Source: Haemonchus contortus
Lineage: Eukaryota > Nematoda > Chromadorea > Rhabditida > Trichostrongylidae
Direction: 5' to 3'
Assembly: GCA_000469685.2 (NCBI GenBank)
Contig: LS997563.1
Span: forward strand, 19,771,757-19,835,756
DNA length: 64,000 nucleotides
Shown here: one piece after another, positions 20,031 to 30,719 of the stretch
Numbering within the stretch: position 1 is the first letter of the stretch
How the letters are laid out: every line of letters starts with the position of its first letter
Made by a program: the position numbers and the translations under genes
Notes under the pieces: generated by a model
What the model saw: the letters and a program-made list of their open reading frames with translations, nothing else
The model's database searches: none
Told to the model about the DNA's origin: nothing

Positions 20031-20387
20031 GTCAACACCATGGCTCTGCTCTTTACTCGGTACGTGTTGGAGTACTACGTTATCAGTGGAGAACTTGTAA
20101 GGCTTTATAAGAAATGAGGAGACGATGTTGGCAACTGTCGCCCTACCGCCATTTGGAAATTCAGCACTTCATCACAGTTAAAGACCTAATTCATTTCAAC
20201 GTGAATAAATTAAATGGGAAAACGGCTAAAAAACCATCAACCTTTTTGCCAAAAAAGCTAAAATAACCGATTTTGTGAGATTTGTACAATCAGTATATCC
20301 GTGGCATCATTATGGTTTATTAGGGTATGAGGGGTGATAGGTGATGGGGAGTGACATGAGAACGCTAGTGGATGTATTCGACTTTCT

Positions 20388-21500
20388 TCAGCGGGAATGA
20401 GCTACGTCTTTACCCATCGTGCCGCACGCCGATACAACGCTCACTTCGCGCGACACCCACGATTTCCTGCTTTGATAGTTTCCAAGATGAAGTCTAACTT
20501 TCGGATAGTCGATTGTCGTGATGTGCGCTTGCCGACGATGATATTGAGATTCAGCTTGTAACTTTGTTGTCGAGGAGCACCCAGTCCAGCTGACTGAGTG
20601 CGTTCTGGCTACCCAGAGTCGGACAATCGGTCCCATCCCAATACTGTCAAAGATCCTCTGCAATCACAAGCAACGAGCTCCGTTTTTCGTATTAGTTGAG
20701 CTCTACTAAGGTGCAATTGCCAGCACCTCTGGGAGATGTACTTGGTCGCGGAACTGGCTCTTAAATAGTGTCCTGCTACTTCTTCTCAGGATGTTCGGTT
20801 CGGGAATTTTATAAAATACAGAAAACAGGAATATCGAGCAATAGCGTCCAATATGCCCTACATCTTCCTTTTGATATAGTAGTACAGTACCACTGGTTTT
20901 ACAAAAAGGGTCATTTGCAGTAAGGATTCTGATGACGTTTGGCGAAGACCCGCCAAAACGCCTAGCCCATCCCCGCCTGCCCTTGGTAGTGTGAGTGTTC
21001 CAGACGAAACAGCGTGTCTGGCCATTGTCGGAAAAACTGGAAGAATTCGGAGCTCAACGAGCTGCTCCATTAATGGGCGATGAATAAATGTCTAGTGAGC
21101 TCGGGTCGCAGTGGGCGGGGCTTCATCAAGAGATGCTCCATGCCTCTATTTTTATCACAGGGACACATTCAGCTGAAAATGTAAATTAGAACCCAATAGA
21201 GGACGGGCAAGTGAGCAAAGCCGGTTTATCCGACAGATATGGTCTGTGGCTGTTTCAATTCGAGCCCAACAATGAAGGCAATTCTTCTACGGAAGAGATA
21301 CACAGCTCAGGCTCAGGTTTTGATTTGATTTTGTGATCGGGGGTTTCGACGCGAGACCTGCTTTGGTCTCCTTAATTCTTAAAAGGCGGTAGTCAAAATC
21401 AGCATTCTCCGAACGAGGAAAGGAAGATAATAAAACACCCTCCCAAGTTCCAGAGTGACACCCATCATCTCTCCCAACTAACGGGCATCTAAGACTTTGG
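20388..21500. other. Stretch with no confident gene
   Basis: A 91-codon minus-strand ORF (20388-20663) has a short LDWVLLDN-like string in a neighbouring frame. This could be another decayed retroelement piece but is too short to call. Nothing else is recognisable to 21.5 kb. Confidence 0.4.
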
Positions 21501-21519
21501 GACCTTAGCACACCTAGAG

Positions 21520-21915
21520 GGGTGTGGTGCGATTCACGCGCCGATATAATGAGGTCATCGGACAAAACAAACTAAAACATCATTCTTACCATCATAACGG
21601 AAGTTATAAGAACTTATAAGTGGAATAAGTAAAGAAATGACCAACTATGCACGTTTACAGATGGATTGCGTTTACTAGGATCGAAAAAATTAAAGTTATT
21701 CTTATTTTGAACGTTTGACTAGTAAATTGTTGACCTATGAGGTGAATTCTCAGTCTCGAATGGGCTTTTTTTGCCATAGTAAAGAGATTTGCTCTATTCA
21801 TGGTGAAGCCGTGAACTACTGCAAATTTATTTGGTCCATCTCAACAGGAAGGTACTGAAACGGTGCTGCGTGCGCGATGACCTCATTATATCGGCGCGTG
21901 AATCGCGCGCCCCCC
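21520..21915. mobile_element. MITE, 396 bp, with long inverted ends and 9-bp target duplication
   Basis: Flanked by cacctagag at 21511-21519 and 21916-21924. The inverted ends, about 45 bp each, share gattcacgcgccgatataat and gaggtcatcg; outer tips are gggtgtggtgcg and cgcgcgcccccc. The left tip matches the first 12 bases of MITE-258, so the two may depend on the same transposase. Confidence 0.85.
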
Positions 21916-21924
21916 CACCTAGAG

Positions 21925-22955
21925 CAATGCCGTCTCGCTAGATCGAGTCTAACTGAACCAATTAGTATTTCATTCCAGATGCCTCGAGGGTGTCCAGGAT
22001 GGAAATGAGAGGAATTCGGAGATGCCGCAGAAAAAGTTGCTATTTTTATTGGGGTAGAAGCTAAATTCGTTCATATGTGAAGGGGGAGCCCACTAAGGCC
22101 TGCACCCCTCCCCCTCCCCCACCCCTCCTCCCACCCATTAATTCACAATTTCTTTCAATGCGTCTCATAAGAGCATAGCTTAAACAGAAACCCATTCTGC
22201 CCACAAATTTCCCAAGCAAGCAGAGTCAACCATATCTTCCCGAACTCAGACAATCCCACCCACTTCAACAACTCGTCTTAGGCTTATGTAGTACTAATTC
22301 ATCACATGTAGGAGGTAATTAGATTATGTTCGAATGCCACTACGACACAGATTGAAAGGTCGGGTGGGTGGGCGTGTACCGAGACGAAGAGTTACTTCCC
22401 AAGCTTCAACTCCCGGAACTTTCCTTGACCTTTGAATCCACCTATGTTTCCATTAGTCAACTAGGCCATATTTCAGAGCCATAACAAGCCGAACGCTCAT
22501 ATGCAAAAAGGAGAGTACCTGGCAACCTCCCAGACTCCCTTTCGGTCTTACAAAGATGAAAGCTTTGAGCATAGCTACATCCTGTCCCCACCACCAAAAC
22601 TTCCAACAGCAAAGGAGCATGCGAGACTTTGCCCTCACCGTTGATTACTAGTAAGGTCTCCACAAATACAAAGATGAACCCCTCCCAACTCGACAACTAA
22701 ACACCCACGGAAGTAATCCTCGGTCTCGTGCAGCGGGATCTTTAAAGGACTGCATTAGGAGCCGCGACGCAAACGCGCACAATCCATTTGGGATGCGCGT
22801 CGACTCTTCCAGCTCAACGATACGCAGTCTCAGACACGATGTCAACTTACCTTGGCGGAATTACCGAGCGTGAATTCACTCTGTTTTTGACGGTTTACGG
22901 CTTTGTTTGTGCAGCATGCTTTAAGGAGAAAAGGAGTACTTCCAAGTAAGACTGT
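21925..22955. other. Intergenic stretch upstream of eIF5A
   Basis: A C-rich patch at 22107-22137 and short overlapping minus-strand ORFs (22453-22845) without recognisable domains. The eIF5A promoter presumably lies in or just after this stretch, but I see no defined element. Confidence 0.4.
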
Positions 22956-23291
22956 ACAATGCCATTTTATTCAATTAGTGGCAGATTAAGCTCATATAGT
23001 TGTGGGGTCGCTTGGAAGTGCTGCCCCGTTGGGGCGCAATTTGTCACCGATGCGATATGTCATCCTTTTTTTTCTTGTGCCCTAGTAAAGCAGGGCTCGC
23101 GATTATCTATATTGTATGTAGTATATTGCTCTCGGTATTTATATTGTCCCAGAATAATTCTTATAAGTTTCCGATTCCCTCAAAAAGATTTGTGGTCGGT
23201 TTTGCATCGAGTTACGTTCGCGAAAAACTTTGAGAATTCCTGTTATTAATCGAAGTTTGAATTGCTTGATATTGAATTCAAAATGGGAACT

Positions 23292-23309
23292 TTTCTATTG
23301 TAGGGGAAC
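23292..23309 (+). promoter_or_regulatory. Probable trans-splice acceptor before eIF5A
   Basis: tttctattgtag is followed by a 6-nt leader ggggaac-like sequence and the ATG at 23310. A T-rich acceptor immediately before a start codon is typical of SL trans-splicing in nematodes. Confidence 0.65.
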
Positions 23310-25744
23310 ATGGCTGACGAGCATCATGACGATGAGCACTTTGCGTCGGCCGAGTCCGGTGCTGCTGCTACTTTTCCAAAGCAGTGCTCTGCTCTTCGTA
23401 AGAACGAGCACGTCATGATCAAGGGCCGCCCTTGCAAGGTGAGCTTCTTCAATTAATCCTATACTTTTTGCTTTTTGCTGAATGCTTAATCTGTTCAGAT
23501 TGTTGAAATGAGTACCTCGAAAACTGGTAAGCACGGTCACGCCAAGGTACATCTGGTTGCTCTCGATATCTTCACCAATAAGAAGCTTGAAGATATTTGT
23601 CCTTCCACTCACAATATGGATGTTCCTGTCGTTAAGCGTCGTGAATTTATTGTGAGTCATAAGTTTGATACGTGGGCTTTGTTCCTTTTTATACTTTCTT
23701 ACTTGTCTGTTGAATTATTTTTTTTTGTGGGGTTGTGTTCAAATTTATACTGTCTTAGTTCTGATGTGTTTGAAATTCTGCGTGCAGTGATGGTTGGATA
23801 AGTTTCGTCTGACTATGTGATTGATCAAATTGACTGAGCACTGTGGAATTTCTTCACACAAATCGTTCTTGTTACAAATTTCATTTAGGCTCTGAACTTA
23901 TTTAGTAACACCTAGTTTCAGTTTTCGGGTGTAGTAGTAGACCGTATCGAGAAGAATATAGCTAATTCCTCGCCCTTCCTATTTCATTTTGTTTAAGCTC
24001 ATGTCAATCGAGGATGGCTTCTGCAGTCTTATGGATCCGGAAACTTGTGATCTGAAGGATGACCTGAAGATGCCAGAAGGTGAACTTGGAACCCAGATCA
24101 AGGAAGCACTGGATAAGGATGAAGGATCTGTTCTCGTGAGTTTGATGAAATAGTAAAAAATTCTTTGCAATAAAAAGGCTTCAGTGCAATGATGGTAGGA
24201 TAAGTTTCGTCTGACAAATGTGATTGGAAACTTGAACTGAGCACTGAAGAGTAATGCTTATATTTTATTACCGTCACTTGCTCTCAACACTTAATGGAGA
24301 AATTAAATATAGCACAGTTGTAAGGGAGATACGCCATGTCAAAGGTTTCTTACAATTGTTCACATCTTACCAACTATTGAAAACAATAAATGTTATGCAT
24401 TCAATTATAAGAAAATGAAAGTATAAACTTCGCGATCGGAAGAGCGAACATGAGTGACGTAAGAGCGCTTGCAAATGTAATGTTGGTGTTTGTACAGTAG
24501 TAGTATTTTATTTTCCGCAGTCATTTCCCAGTTTTCCTGATAATGTGGAAAAGTCTCACACGATGGGTTTCCTGTAATCTCTGCAAAGGTTTTTTCAATG
24601 GGTGGGGAGTAGCGTTCACCTACGTTTCAAAGTTTCGTCCCGAGAGATTTACATATCACATATATTGCCTTCTTTGAACAGTTTAAATTATGGAAGAACT
24701 TTCTGGAAACGTTTTCAGAGTACTGAGCTGTTTAGCGAAACGATCAGAAGACCCAGAGCTTGTGCTTCAAGGTGATTGATTAAAAAGCAAAGTCCTTTGG
24801 GTTTGATTGATATGTAAAATACTTCCAAAATGGAGCGTTATGCGCGTCAAAGAAAGGGGAAGGTTTAAATATGTTTTATTTAGCGCTTAGCAAATCTTGT
24901 TACTTCTCTCAATCTTTCGTCCGAATCGACAAAGTTAGGAGCCCTATATTTCTGTGAGAAGTGATTGAGTAACACATAGTGTCTTTTTTTATTAGCAACT
25001 CAGCTCCATTGTGATGCTCGCTTGGACTTTTCATATTCGATTACCTTGTACGAATTCTTAGTTGTGTTATATGTTCGTATTGTGGTCGTGAGAATCTCAG
25101 TAGCTTCTCACGACCGAGACAGGAAAGAATTCCACGGACAGGGATGTAATTAGTATGTAAGCGCTGGGTAAGCGTCCTCCAGATGAATAAATCGAAAGCG
25201 TATAATCTTGGCATGTCGTGATCGGGAAATTTCGCCCAAAGGGTGCAGGAACTGCTTTCAGAACATGAGAAATGTTATATTTTTAGGAATCTTTTCCATG
25301 GTTACCCCATGTCTTCTCAAAGCAAAGCATGGCATTTTAGCACACTTTCATTTCCTTAATTTTTTTCTGCTGCATAACTCTGCTGCTTTTCCCGTAACAA
25401 AGTACCCTTTTGTTATTTACTATGTTTTTTTTTTCAAATGAAAGACTGTTAAGAGATATGGTGAAAGCGCTGCAGATTCATCGCGATTATCCTTGATTTT
25501 TTTTTTTCAAAATCCTCAGAACCATTACATTTGCTTGCCCATATTGAATCACATTCAGCGAAGTCATCCATTTCATACAAGGCTCAGACTTGTTTCTTGG
25601 AAGCATTAGATAGTATACAAACAGCTTTAATATTGCCTCAAAATTATTCTTGATTCTTGTTAAAGCCTTTGTTTTCAGGTGTCTGTTGTGTCTGCTTGTG
25701 GAGAGGAAGCTATTCTCGGATACAAGATCTCCACCAAGGATTGA
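23310..25744 (+). CDS. iff-2: Eukaryotic translation initiation factor 5A (eIF5A), complete, 4 exons
   Basis: Exons 23310-23438, 23499-23651, 23998-24135 and 25679-25744 join to 161 residues, the usual length for nematode eIF5A. It promotes translation elongation and termination on the ribosome. The hypusination loop [12 protein letters not shown] is intact, with the modified lysine predicted at residue 54, and [10 protein letters not shown] follows. The C-terminal OB-fold part ends [16 protein letters not shown]. Introns have good donors (gtgagc, gtgagt, gtgagt); acceptors are ttcag, tttaag and ttcag. Introns 2 and 3 carry the snoRNA candidates, so the gene may double as a snoRNA host. The symbol follows Caenorhabditis; iff-1 versus iff-2 cannot be separated here. 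Confidence 0.97.
23782..23841 (+). ncRNA. Candidate C/D-box snoRNA A in eIF5A intron 2
   Basis: Order of elements: terminal stem gtgc (23782-23785), C box GTGATGG (23787-23793), D' box CTGA (23809-23812), C'-like GTGATTG (23817-23823), D box CTGA (23834-23837), closing stem gcac (23838-23841). The kink-turn residues of C and D are kept; only the last C-box base departs from RUGAUGA. The guide before D' is ttggataagtttcgt. Sense strand of the host gene. Confidence 0.68.
24179..24249 (+). ncRNA. Candidate C/D-box snoRNA B in eIF5A intron 3 (paralogue of A)
   Basis: A perfect 9-bp terminal stem, cttcagtgc (24179-24187) with gcactgaag (24241-24249), encloses C box ATGATGG (24189-24195), D' CTGA (24211-24214), C'-like GTGATTG (24220-24226) and D CTGA (24237-24240). 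The D' guide tnggataagtttcgt is shared with copy A, while the 10 nt before D differ, so the D' guide is the likely functional one. Confidence 0.72.
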
Positions 25745-25835
25745 AGGCAGACTGATCAAAGCGGGTGATTGTCTCTTGGGTGGCTTATTCCCGCAAAGCA
25801 GTTCCACGTTTCTTTGTTTCGACGTTACTTGTTTG

Positions 25836-25841
25836 AATAAA
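25836..25841 (+). terminator. Poly(A) signal of eIF5A
   Basis: AATAAA lies 91 nt downstream of the eIF5A stop codon, in an A/T-rich context. Confidence 0.7.
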
Positions 25842-25859
25842 TTATAAAATTTCTATTAC

Positions 25860-26700
25860 CGCTTTTGCCTTCCCCTTACTTTTTTTCATTAGGGTTTCAA
25901 TTGTGCTATGAAGTATCCCGTCGCCGTTGAATGTGATTTATCGATCTTGAGTCTGTGTATTTAAGGATAAAAATAAAATTATTTCCAAGTATTGGAAATG
26001 AATTGGGCGGTTTCCCAGCATTAGTGTAATGCGCGTATCTTTCCTGTTTAGATTGTAAACTTCTTCATAAACTGCTGCTAACTCCTTTTGTATTACAAAG
26101 CGGTAATAGGTTCTTGTTCTATGAAAATAAGTGCACCGGTTGCTCTTGTTTCGTATTGCTTTGTCGCTTCAGATATATTGTGTCGGTAATCCCATGTGAG
26201 ATACGGATACGATGATGTCGTGAGGTGTAATAGCACGGATTGAGGCAATTAGTCGAAGGTGAAGGCTTTCTCCCTGAGTTGCCGATATTGCGATTTGAAG
26301 AGCTGACTCGGTCAGATCCGCAACAGGACATCTGACCTGAGTATGAAGGATGCCTTGGTTGTTCGCAGTAAACTGTGAAACTTGTTTTGCTTTTGATAGT
26401 AATATTCATTCATTTATTTTCATGTTCACGCATCAACCTCTCATGTGAATGTTATTAGATGCTGTTGCGTTTGAATAAACATAGTTATTGGGGGTGAAGC
26501 TTAAGAGTACACAAAAAAACGTCCGGGTAAGAGAAAGGTACATTAATGGCGGATATTAAGCGCGCGCGGTTATTAGGAATGTCAGGAAAGGTTGAGGGTG
26601 AAACGATTCAATCTGCTTGCGTTCAGCTGCAGCGCAACTCAATCCTGTCAACATTGAGATGGCTTCTGAAGGAGTGTTTGGCGATGTAATAGCTGGTAGT
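25860..26700. other. Intergenic stretch downstream of eIF5A
   Basis: A 96-codon minus-strand ORF (26119-26409) has no recognisable features. No terminal repeats or RNA signatures seen. Confidence 0.45.
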
Positions 26701-26704
26701 GGGT

Positions 26705-26850
26705 GCACCCATCAATGCTATCGTCTCCTCCCAGGCGAGTTTGGTATCTTTTAAGTGTATCGAAGGGACAAATACTTAATTGACCTTAACAGGTCCGGTC
26801 GAGGATTTGAGCCCTGGGCCCTACGCGTGGTGGTGAGCCGTTTGTGTTTA
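26705..26850 (-). repeat. SINE-B copy, partial, minus strand
   Basis: On the minus strand: gggctcaaatcctcg, ggtcaattaagtatttg, agataccaaactcgcctggg, aggagacgatagcattgat, matching the central blocks of SINE-B. Confidence 0.55.
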
Positions 26851-27410
26851 ATCACATCTGCCTAGAGAAATTGGAGAAGGCGACCATGAAGTGAGGGTTT
26901 GAGTGATGAATTGGTTCTAGAACTTAGGAGAGATTAGGCAGAGTCTTCAACTTTTGCTCTTATTTTTACAAGCAGCGGCAAAATGAGCCGTGTGCTGTTC
27001 TAGCATATGGAGTATTGGTCTTTACTCGGGAGACATTTCGAGAAGCGAAGAATCTCTGTGAAAACTGTACCAAAAGAGCGAGCCCGAAAGGCAAAGGTAT
27101 CCGTGCGCCTTAGGAGGAACGATCTGGCGGATATGAAGTCGCTCCTATTAGATGAGCCTAGCTGGCTTTGGTATTGTTGGTACAACACTTCGTACTGTGC
27201 TGCACTATCATTTATCCTTACTACGCGTTGTAATACGCGGCTGCCAAGATATGTGTCACCAGTCGTGTCACTGAAAGGGCGTGGGAGACATTGATAGCGG
27301 ATTTACGAAGCTTTAATGCCTGAGTACTTTTGGTTCCCTTGCGCTCCCTTTTCTACATTCAGAGATGAGGGCGGAGATACAACGACGAAACTCCATGAAA
27401 CAGCGAACTA

Positions 27411-27680
27411 CTATCAAGTTATAGGTTGATCGGGTCTATACCTGAATGTGTAGCGGACGTAGGAATGCTTCTGTGGTTAAGTATATGTGTTTACTTATAT
27501 TTATTATACAAGAAGATTACAAAGGGAGGATACAAAAGGGGACAGGGGGAGAGGACAGCACAAGAGGGCTAGTGGTAGCTTTGACGAAGGCTCGGTGGTT
27601 AGCCCGTTGGCTAAGATGACATCCGAGACGACGAACAACCATGCCATGAGGCGGCTGCTTTTATACTGTGTCTCCGATGG
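27411..27680 (-). repeat. LTR-like direct repeat, copy A
   Basis: About 270 bp, highly similar to 30441-30713 over its whole length (ataggttgatcgggtctata, cattatacaag, gacatccgagacgacgaa, gccatgaggcg). On the minus strand it holds a TATA box, TATAAAAG (27658-27665), as expected for the U3 region of an LTR read from the minus strand. Confidence 0.75.
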
Positions 27681-28562
27681 CATGACGGCTTTCTCGTAGT
27701 GTTGCGGCAAGGCTAATGAAATCCTGGCGGCTGTCTCGAGCTGATGCATGACTCGACATCTCCATTCCTTACCGAAAGCTCGTCTCCGAGCTTTGAGGAC
27801 CGTTCAAATGATGTTAAGCATTTGATGTGAGATGTGCAGACATAGAGGAAAATTATGAGTCGGCAAAAATTTGCGAGAAAATTGAACTGCCAAACGAGAC
27901 AAGATGTTGACAAAGGCTACCCTCACCAAGGGCTAGTGTGCCACTCGGTTGAGAAAAAACTCGAGTTGAACATACAGGAATTACATGGTGATGGTTATAG
28001 GTGCGGAGAAAATGTAATACATGTGATAGTAGATTACATCAGCGGTGTTATGTCAGTTATGCTTATACAATACGGTTTACATTGTGTGATAGTAGGTTTC
28101 TTATTAGTTATACAATATGGTTTTTTTCAATTGTCGAAGACAACATTATGAACATTATAAATATTATTCTTAGATGGACAAATGTCAATATGTCGTGTTT
28201 GAATAAGCATATATTTCACTCGCACATGATAGTCAACTTACATACAGTACTAATTACTAGTCTAGCTAAGGTATACGAATGGTAGACTAGTGAGGCTGAT
28301 GAGGCGTATATAAGTCTTGGTGGGGTTCGACTAATATACGGACAAGTGAAGATACTATGGTACGAATACTAGTCTTGGCACTGCACATTTTTTGTTCGAC
28401 TAGTACAAGGGCGAAATTTTGATATTATAACGAAAGAAGAATGCTGAGCATTGATTCCTTGAACCGCCTATTCAAGGAAATGTGTTTTATAAGAGGATGT
28501 GAAGTTAAAAAAATTTAAACTTACAAAGGTTTGTGTTCTCGTTGTGAGAACACAGTTGTAGC

Positions 28563-28982
28563 TCAACCATAATGGTTTGGTGAGCTTTGCTGTTGCTGCT
28601 TTTCCTGAAAACGACGAGGCCGTCGTATTATTGGTTGTTTAATGCTACTCGATGCTTCACATATATTTGGCTCAAGTGGTTGTATGATATTTGTATTAGA
28701 AGCTTCAAGTGGCACTGAACGCGGAGAATACAGTTTCAAACGGTTAATATGAATTGCTTGTCGCGCTGGGCGACCTACAAGGTTAGTGATTGTTATATTG
28801 GGACGACTGGTCTCTTCAGTCACGGAAGAGCATTTCCACTGGTTCGTAAGTTTGGGGCGAACTGCGTCGCCATGCAAAAGAACTAGGTCTCCAGTGGAAA
28901 ATCCTTTGTGAAGATCGCAGCCTATCTTGTCTCGAGCAGTTTTCAAGACGATCTCTTTGCCAAAGAGACAAGATGTTGACAC
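28563..28982 (-). pseudogene. LTR retrotransposon integrase C-terminal fragment
   Basis: The 139-codon minus-strand frame has the layout of the end of a Ty3/gypsy-type pol polyprotein: FSTGDLVLLHGDAVRPKL, a spacer, then HINRLKLYSP and a Gln-rich tail. In intact elements this part follows the integrase catalytic core and helps bind DNA. No protease, RT, RNase H or integrase core is seen upstream, so the element is deleted. It sits between LTR-like repeats of the same orientation. Confidence 0.65.
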
Positions 28983-29005
28983 AGGCTACCCTCACCAAAG
29001 GCTAG

Positions 29006-29085
29006 TGTTATGAAGCTATAGGTTAGCTAGGCCCATACCTGAAGGTGTAGCGGACATAGGGATGCTTCTTTATTTAAGGCTGTTC
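29006..29085 (-). repeat. LTR-like repeat, copy C (terminal 80 bp only)
   Basis: Starts TGTTATGAAGCTATAGGTT on the + strand and matches the first about 80 bp of copies A and B (ccatacctgaaggtgtagcg, atagggatgcttct). The minus-strand end ...aaca is a proper LTR 3' terminus. It directly abuts ctagcctttggtgaggg, which recurs near 27.92 kb. Confidence 0.6.
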
Positions 29086-29365
29086 ACAGATCACACCAAG
29101 CCGAGAATCCACAAATTATTGACGCTCCCACTCTGGTTCAAAGATACAATCAGTATCCCATCAATCACTCACGGATTGTCGGCAACGATCAACCGGTAAC
29201 AGTTGCCCTCATTAGTAATTGACACTCACTCGCTGGAAACCTATTAACTATGCGCGCACCTAACATCACATAGGATCCAGCATATGGTAACTGCCCACGT
29301 CTCCTCCAAGAACGATTTTTTCTATTACTGAGAACACCACTAGAACAAATATCTATTCATCCAAC

Positions 29366-29672
29366 CAGTTACACTGATTGTGGTATTTACCCAACCAGTT
29401 GCACAGATTGTGATATCTCATCGGCTGGTTCCCGATGTAGTCAATCTACCATTTTCTTTATGCAACACAGGGCGGAGGTCGTGTAGTGGCACGTAGAGCA
29501 CTACATAACCCGCACTATCTGAAGTTCAGAGCTCGGATCAATGCCCACATCCTACAGTCAGAGTTTCGTGAACGCTAAGGATTTGACAGTTGCACAGATT
29601 GTGGTATTTACCCAACCAGTTGCACAGATTGTGATATCTCATCGGCTGGTTCCCGATGTGATCAACTTACTA
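29366..29672. repeat. About 75-bp duplication flanking a tRNA-like insert
   Basis: Blocks at 29390-29450 and 29590-29672 share cccaaccagttgcacagatt, gtgatatctcatcggctggt and tcccgatgt. Between them lies a fragment with a tRNA-like head, gaggtcgtgtagtggcacgt (29474-29494), resembling SINE-B. Confidence 0.6.
29470..29565 (+). repeat. SINE-B head-only fragment
   Basis: gggcggaggtcgtgtagtgg matches the SINE-B tRNA-like head; the rest of the family body is missing. Confidence 0.45.
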
Positions 29673-30440
29673 CATCCACTTTGGCAACATTGATTGACAC
29701 AACATATTAAGCTTGCAAATCTTTTATTGGGTATCCTTTTTATATTATAACAACCTTTGTTCCTGGTCCATCACAACCGCTTATGATCCTCGCAATTTTC
29801 CAAATAAAAGTAATTAAGCCATAACACGCATTAGTACCTTCATTTAACCATACGGCACATAAGATATGAAACGAATAAAGAACAACAGCTTGAAAGTAGT
29901 TTGAATTAACGAAACACGTATGTTCGGTACCTCAATTGATACACGCCTCTATGAGAATATAGGCTGGCCTTGCCCAGTTCTGATGTGTAGCGGTGTTTGA
30001 TGAACCAAACAGATTATATTAATACTTTAGCTTTAGTACATTAAGAATATTATATGGGGGAATAAAAGACATGGAGAGGAAGGGGACCTCCGGCTTGCGC
30101 CGAGGCGACGGGCTGAGTGAGGAGTGTAGTAGTGACAGCAGCAGCCTTGTTGCCACCTCCAGTGTAGCGTGGCAGGTGTCCTCGACTGACGATGATACGA
30201 CACCTCTCGCAACGGATTAAGACGACAGCCTCTACAAGTGTAATGTAGAATTATCACCACCCTTCCTTCCACACGTATAATAGTACTATCTATACAGCCA
30301 TAATCAACAATCAATTTTTGCAATACACAATCGTGTATTTTTCCTCTCAACACACTACCGTTGAGTAATCAACAGCGAATAATCACTCACCAATGGCTGC
30401 TGCGTATGCGCCCACCGTAAACCATCTCCCCGAGACCTCC

Positions 30441-30713
30441 ATATCAAGTTATAGGTTGATCGGGTCTATACCTGAATGTGTAGCGAACATAGGGATGCTT
30501 CTGTGGTTAAGTTATGTATTTATATGTATTCATTATACAAGAAAATTACAAAGGAAGGATACAAAAGGGGCAGAGGGATAGGGCAGAACATGAGGGCTAG
30601 TGATAGCCTTGACGAAGGGCCGGCGGTCAGACTGGCGTCTAAGGTGACATCCGAGACGACGAATCATCCGAACCCCCATGCCATGAGGCGACTGCTTTTA
30701 TACCGTATCTCCG
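30441..30713 (-). repeat. LTR-like direct repeat, copy B
   Basis: Partner of copy A (27411-27680), same orientation, with the minus-strand TATAAAAG at 30695-30702. With a minus-oriented element this would be the 5' LTR and copy A the 3' LTR of a decayed element of about 3.3 kb. Confidence 0.75.
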
Positions 30714-30719
30714 TCAAGA

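Noticed and set aside
23295..23660. 121-codon minus-strand ORF
   Set aside because: Antisense of eIF5A exons 1 and 2.
28280..28340. Hammerhead-like ctgatgaggc near 28.29 kb
   Set aside because: No GAAA core or closing stems nearby.
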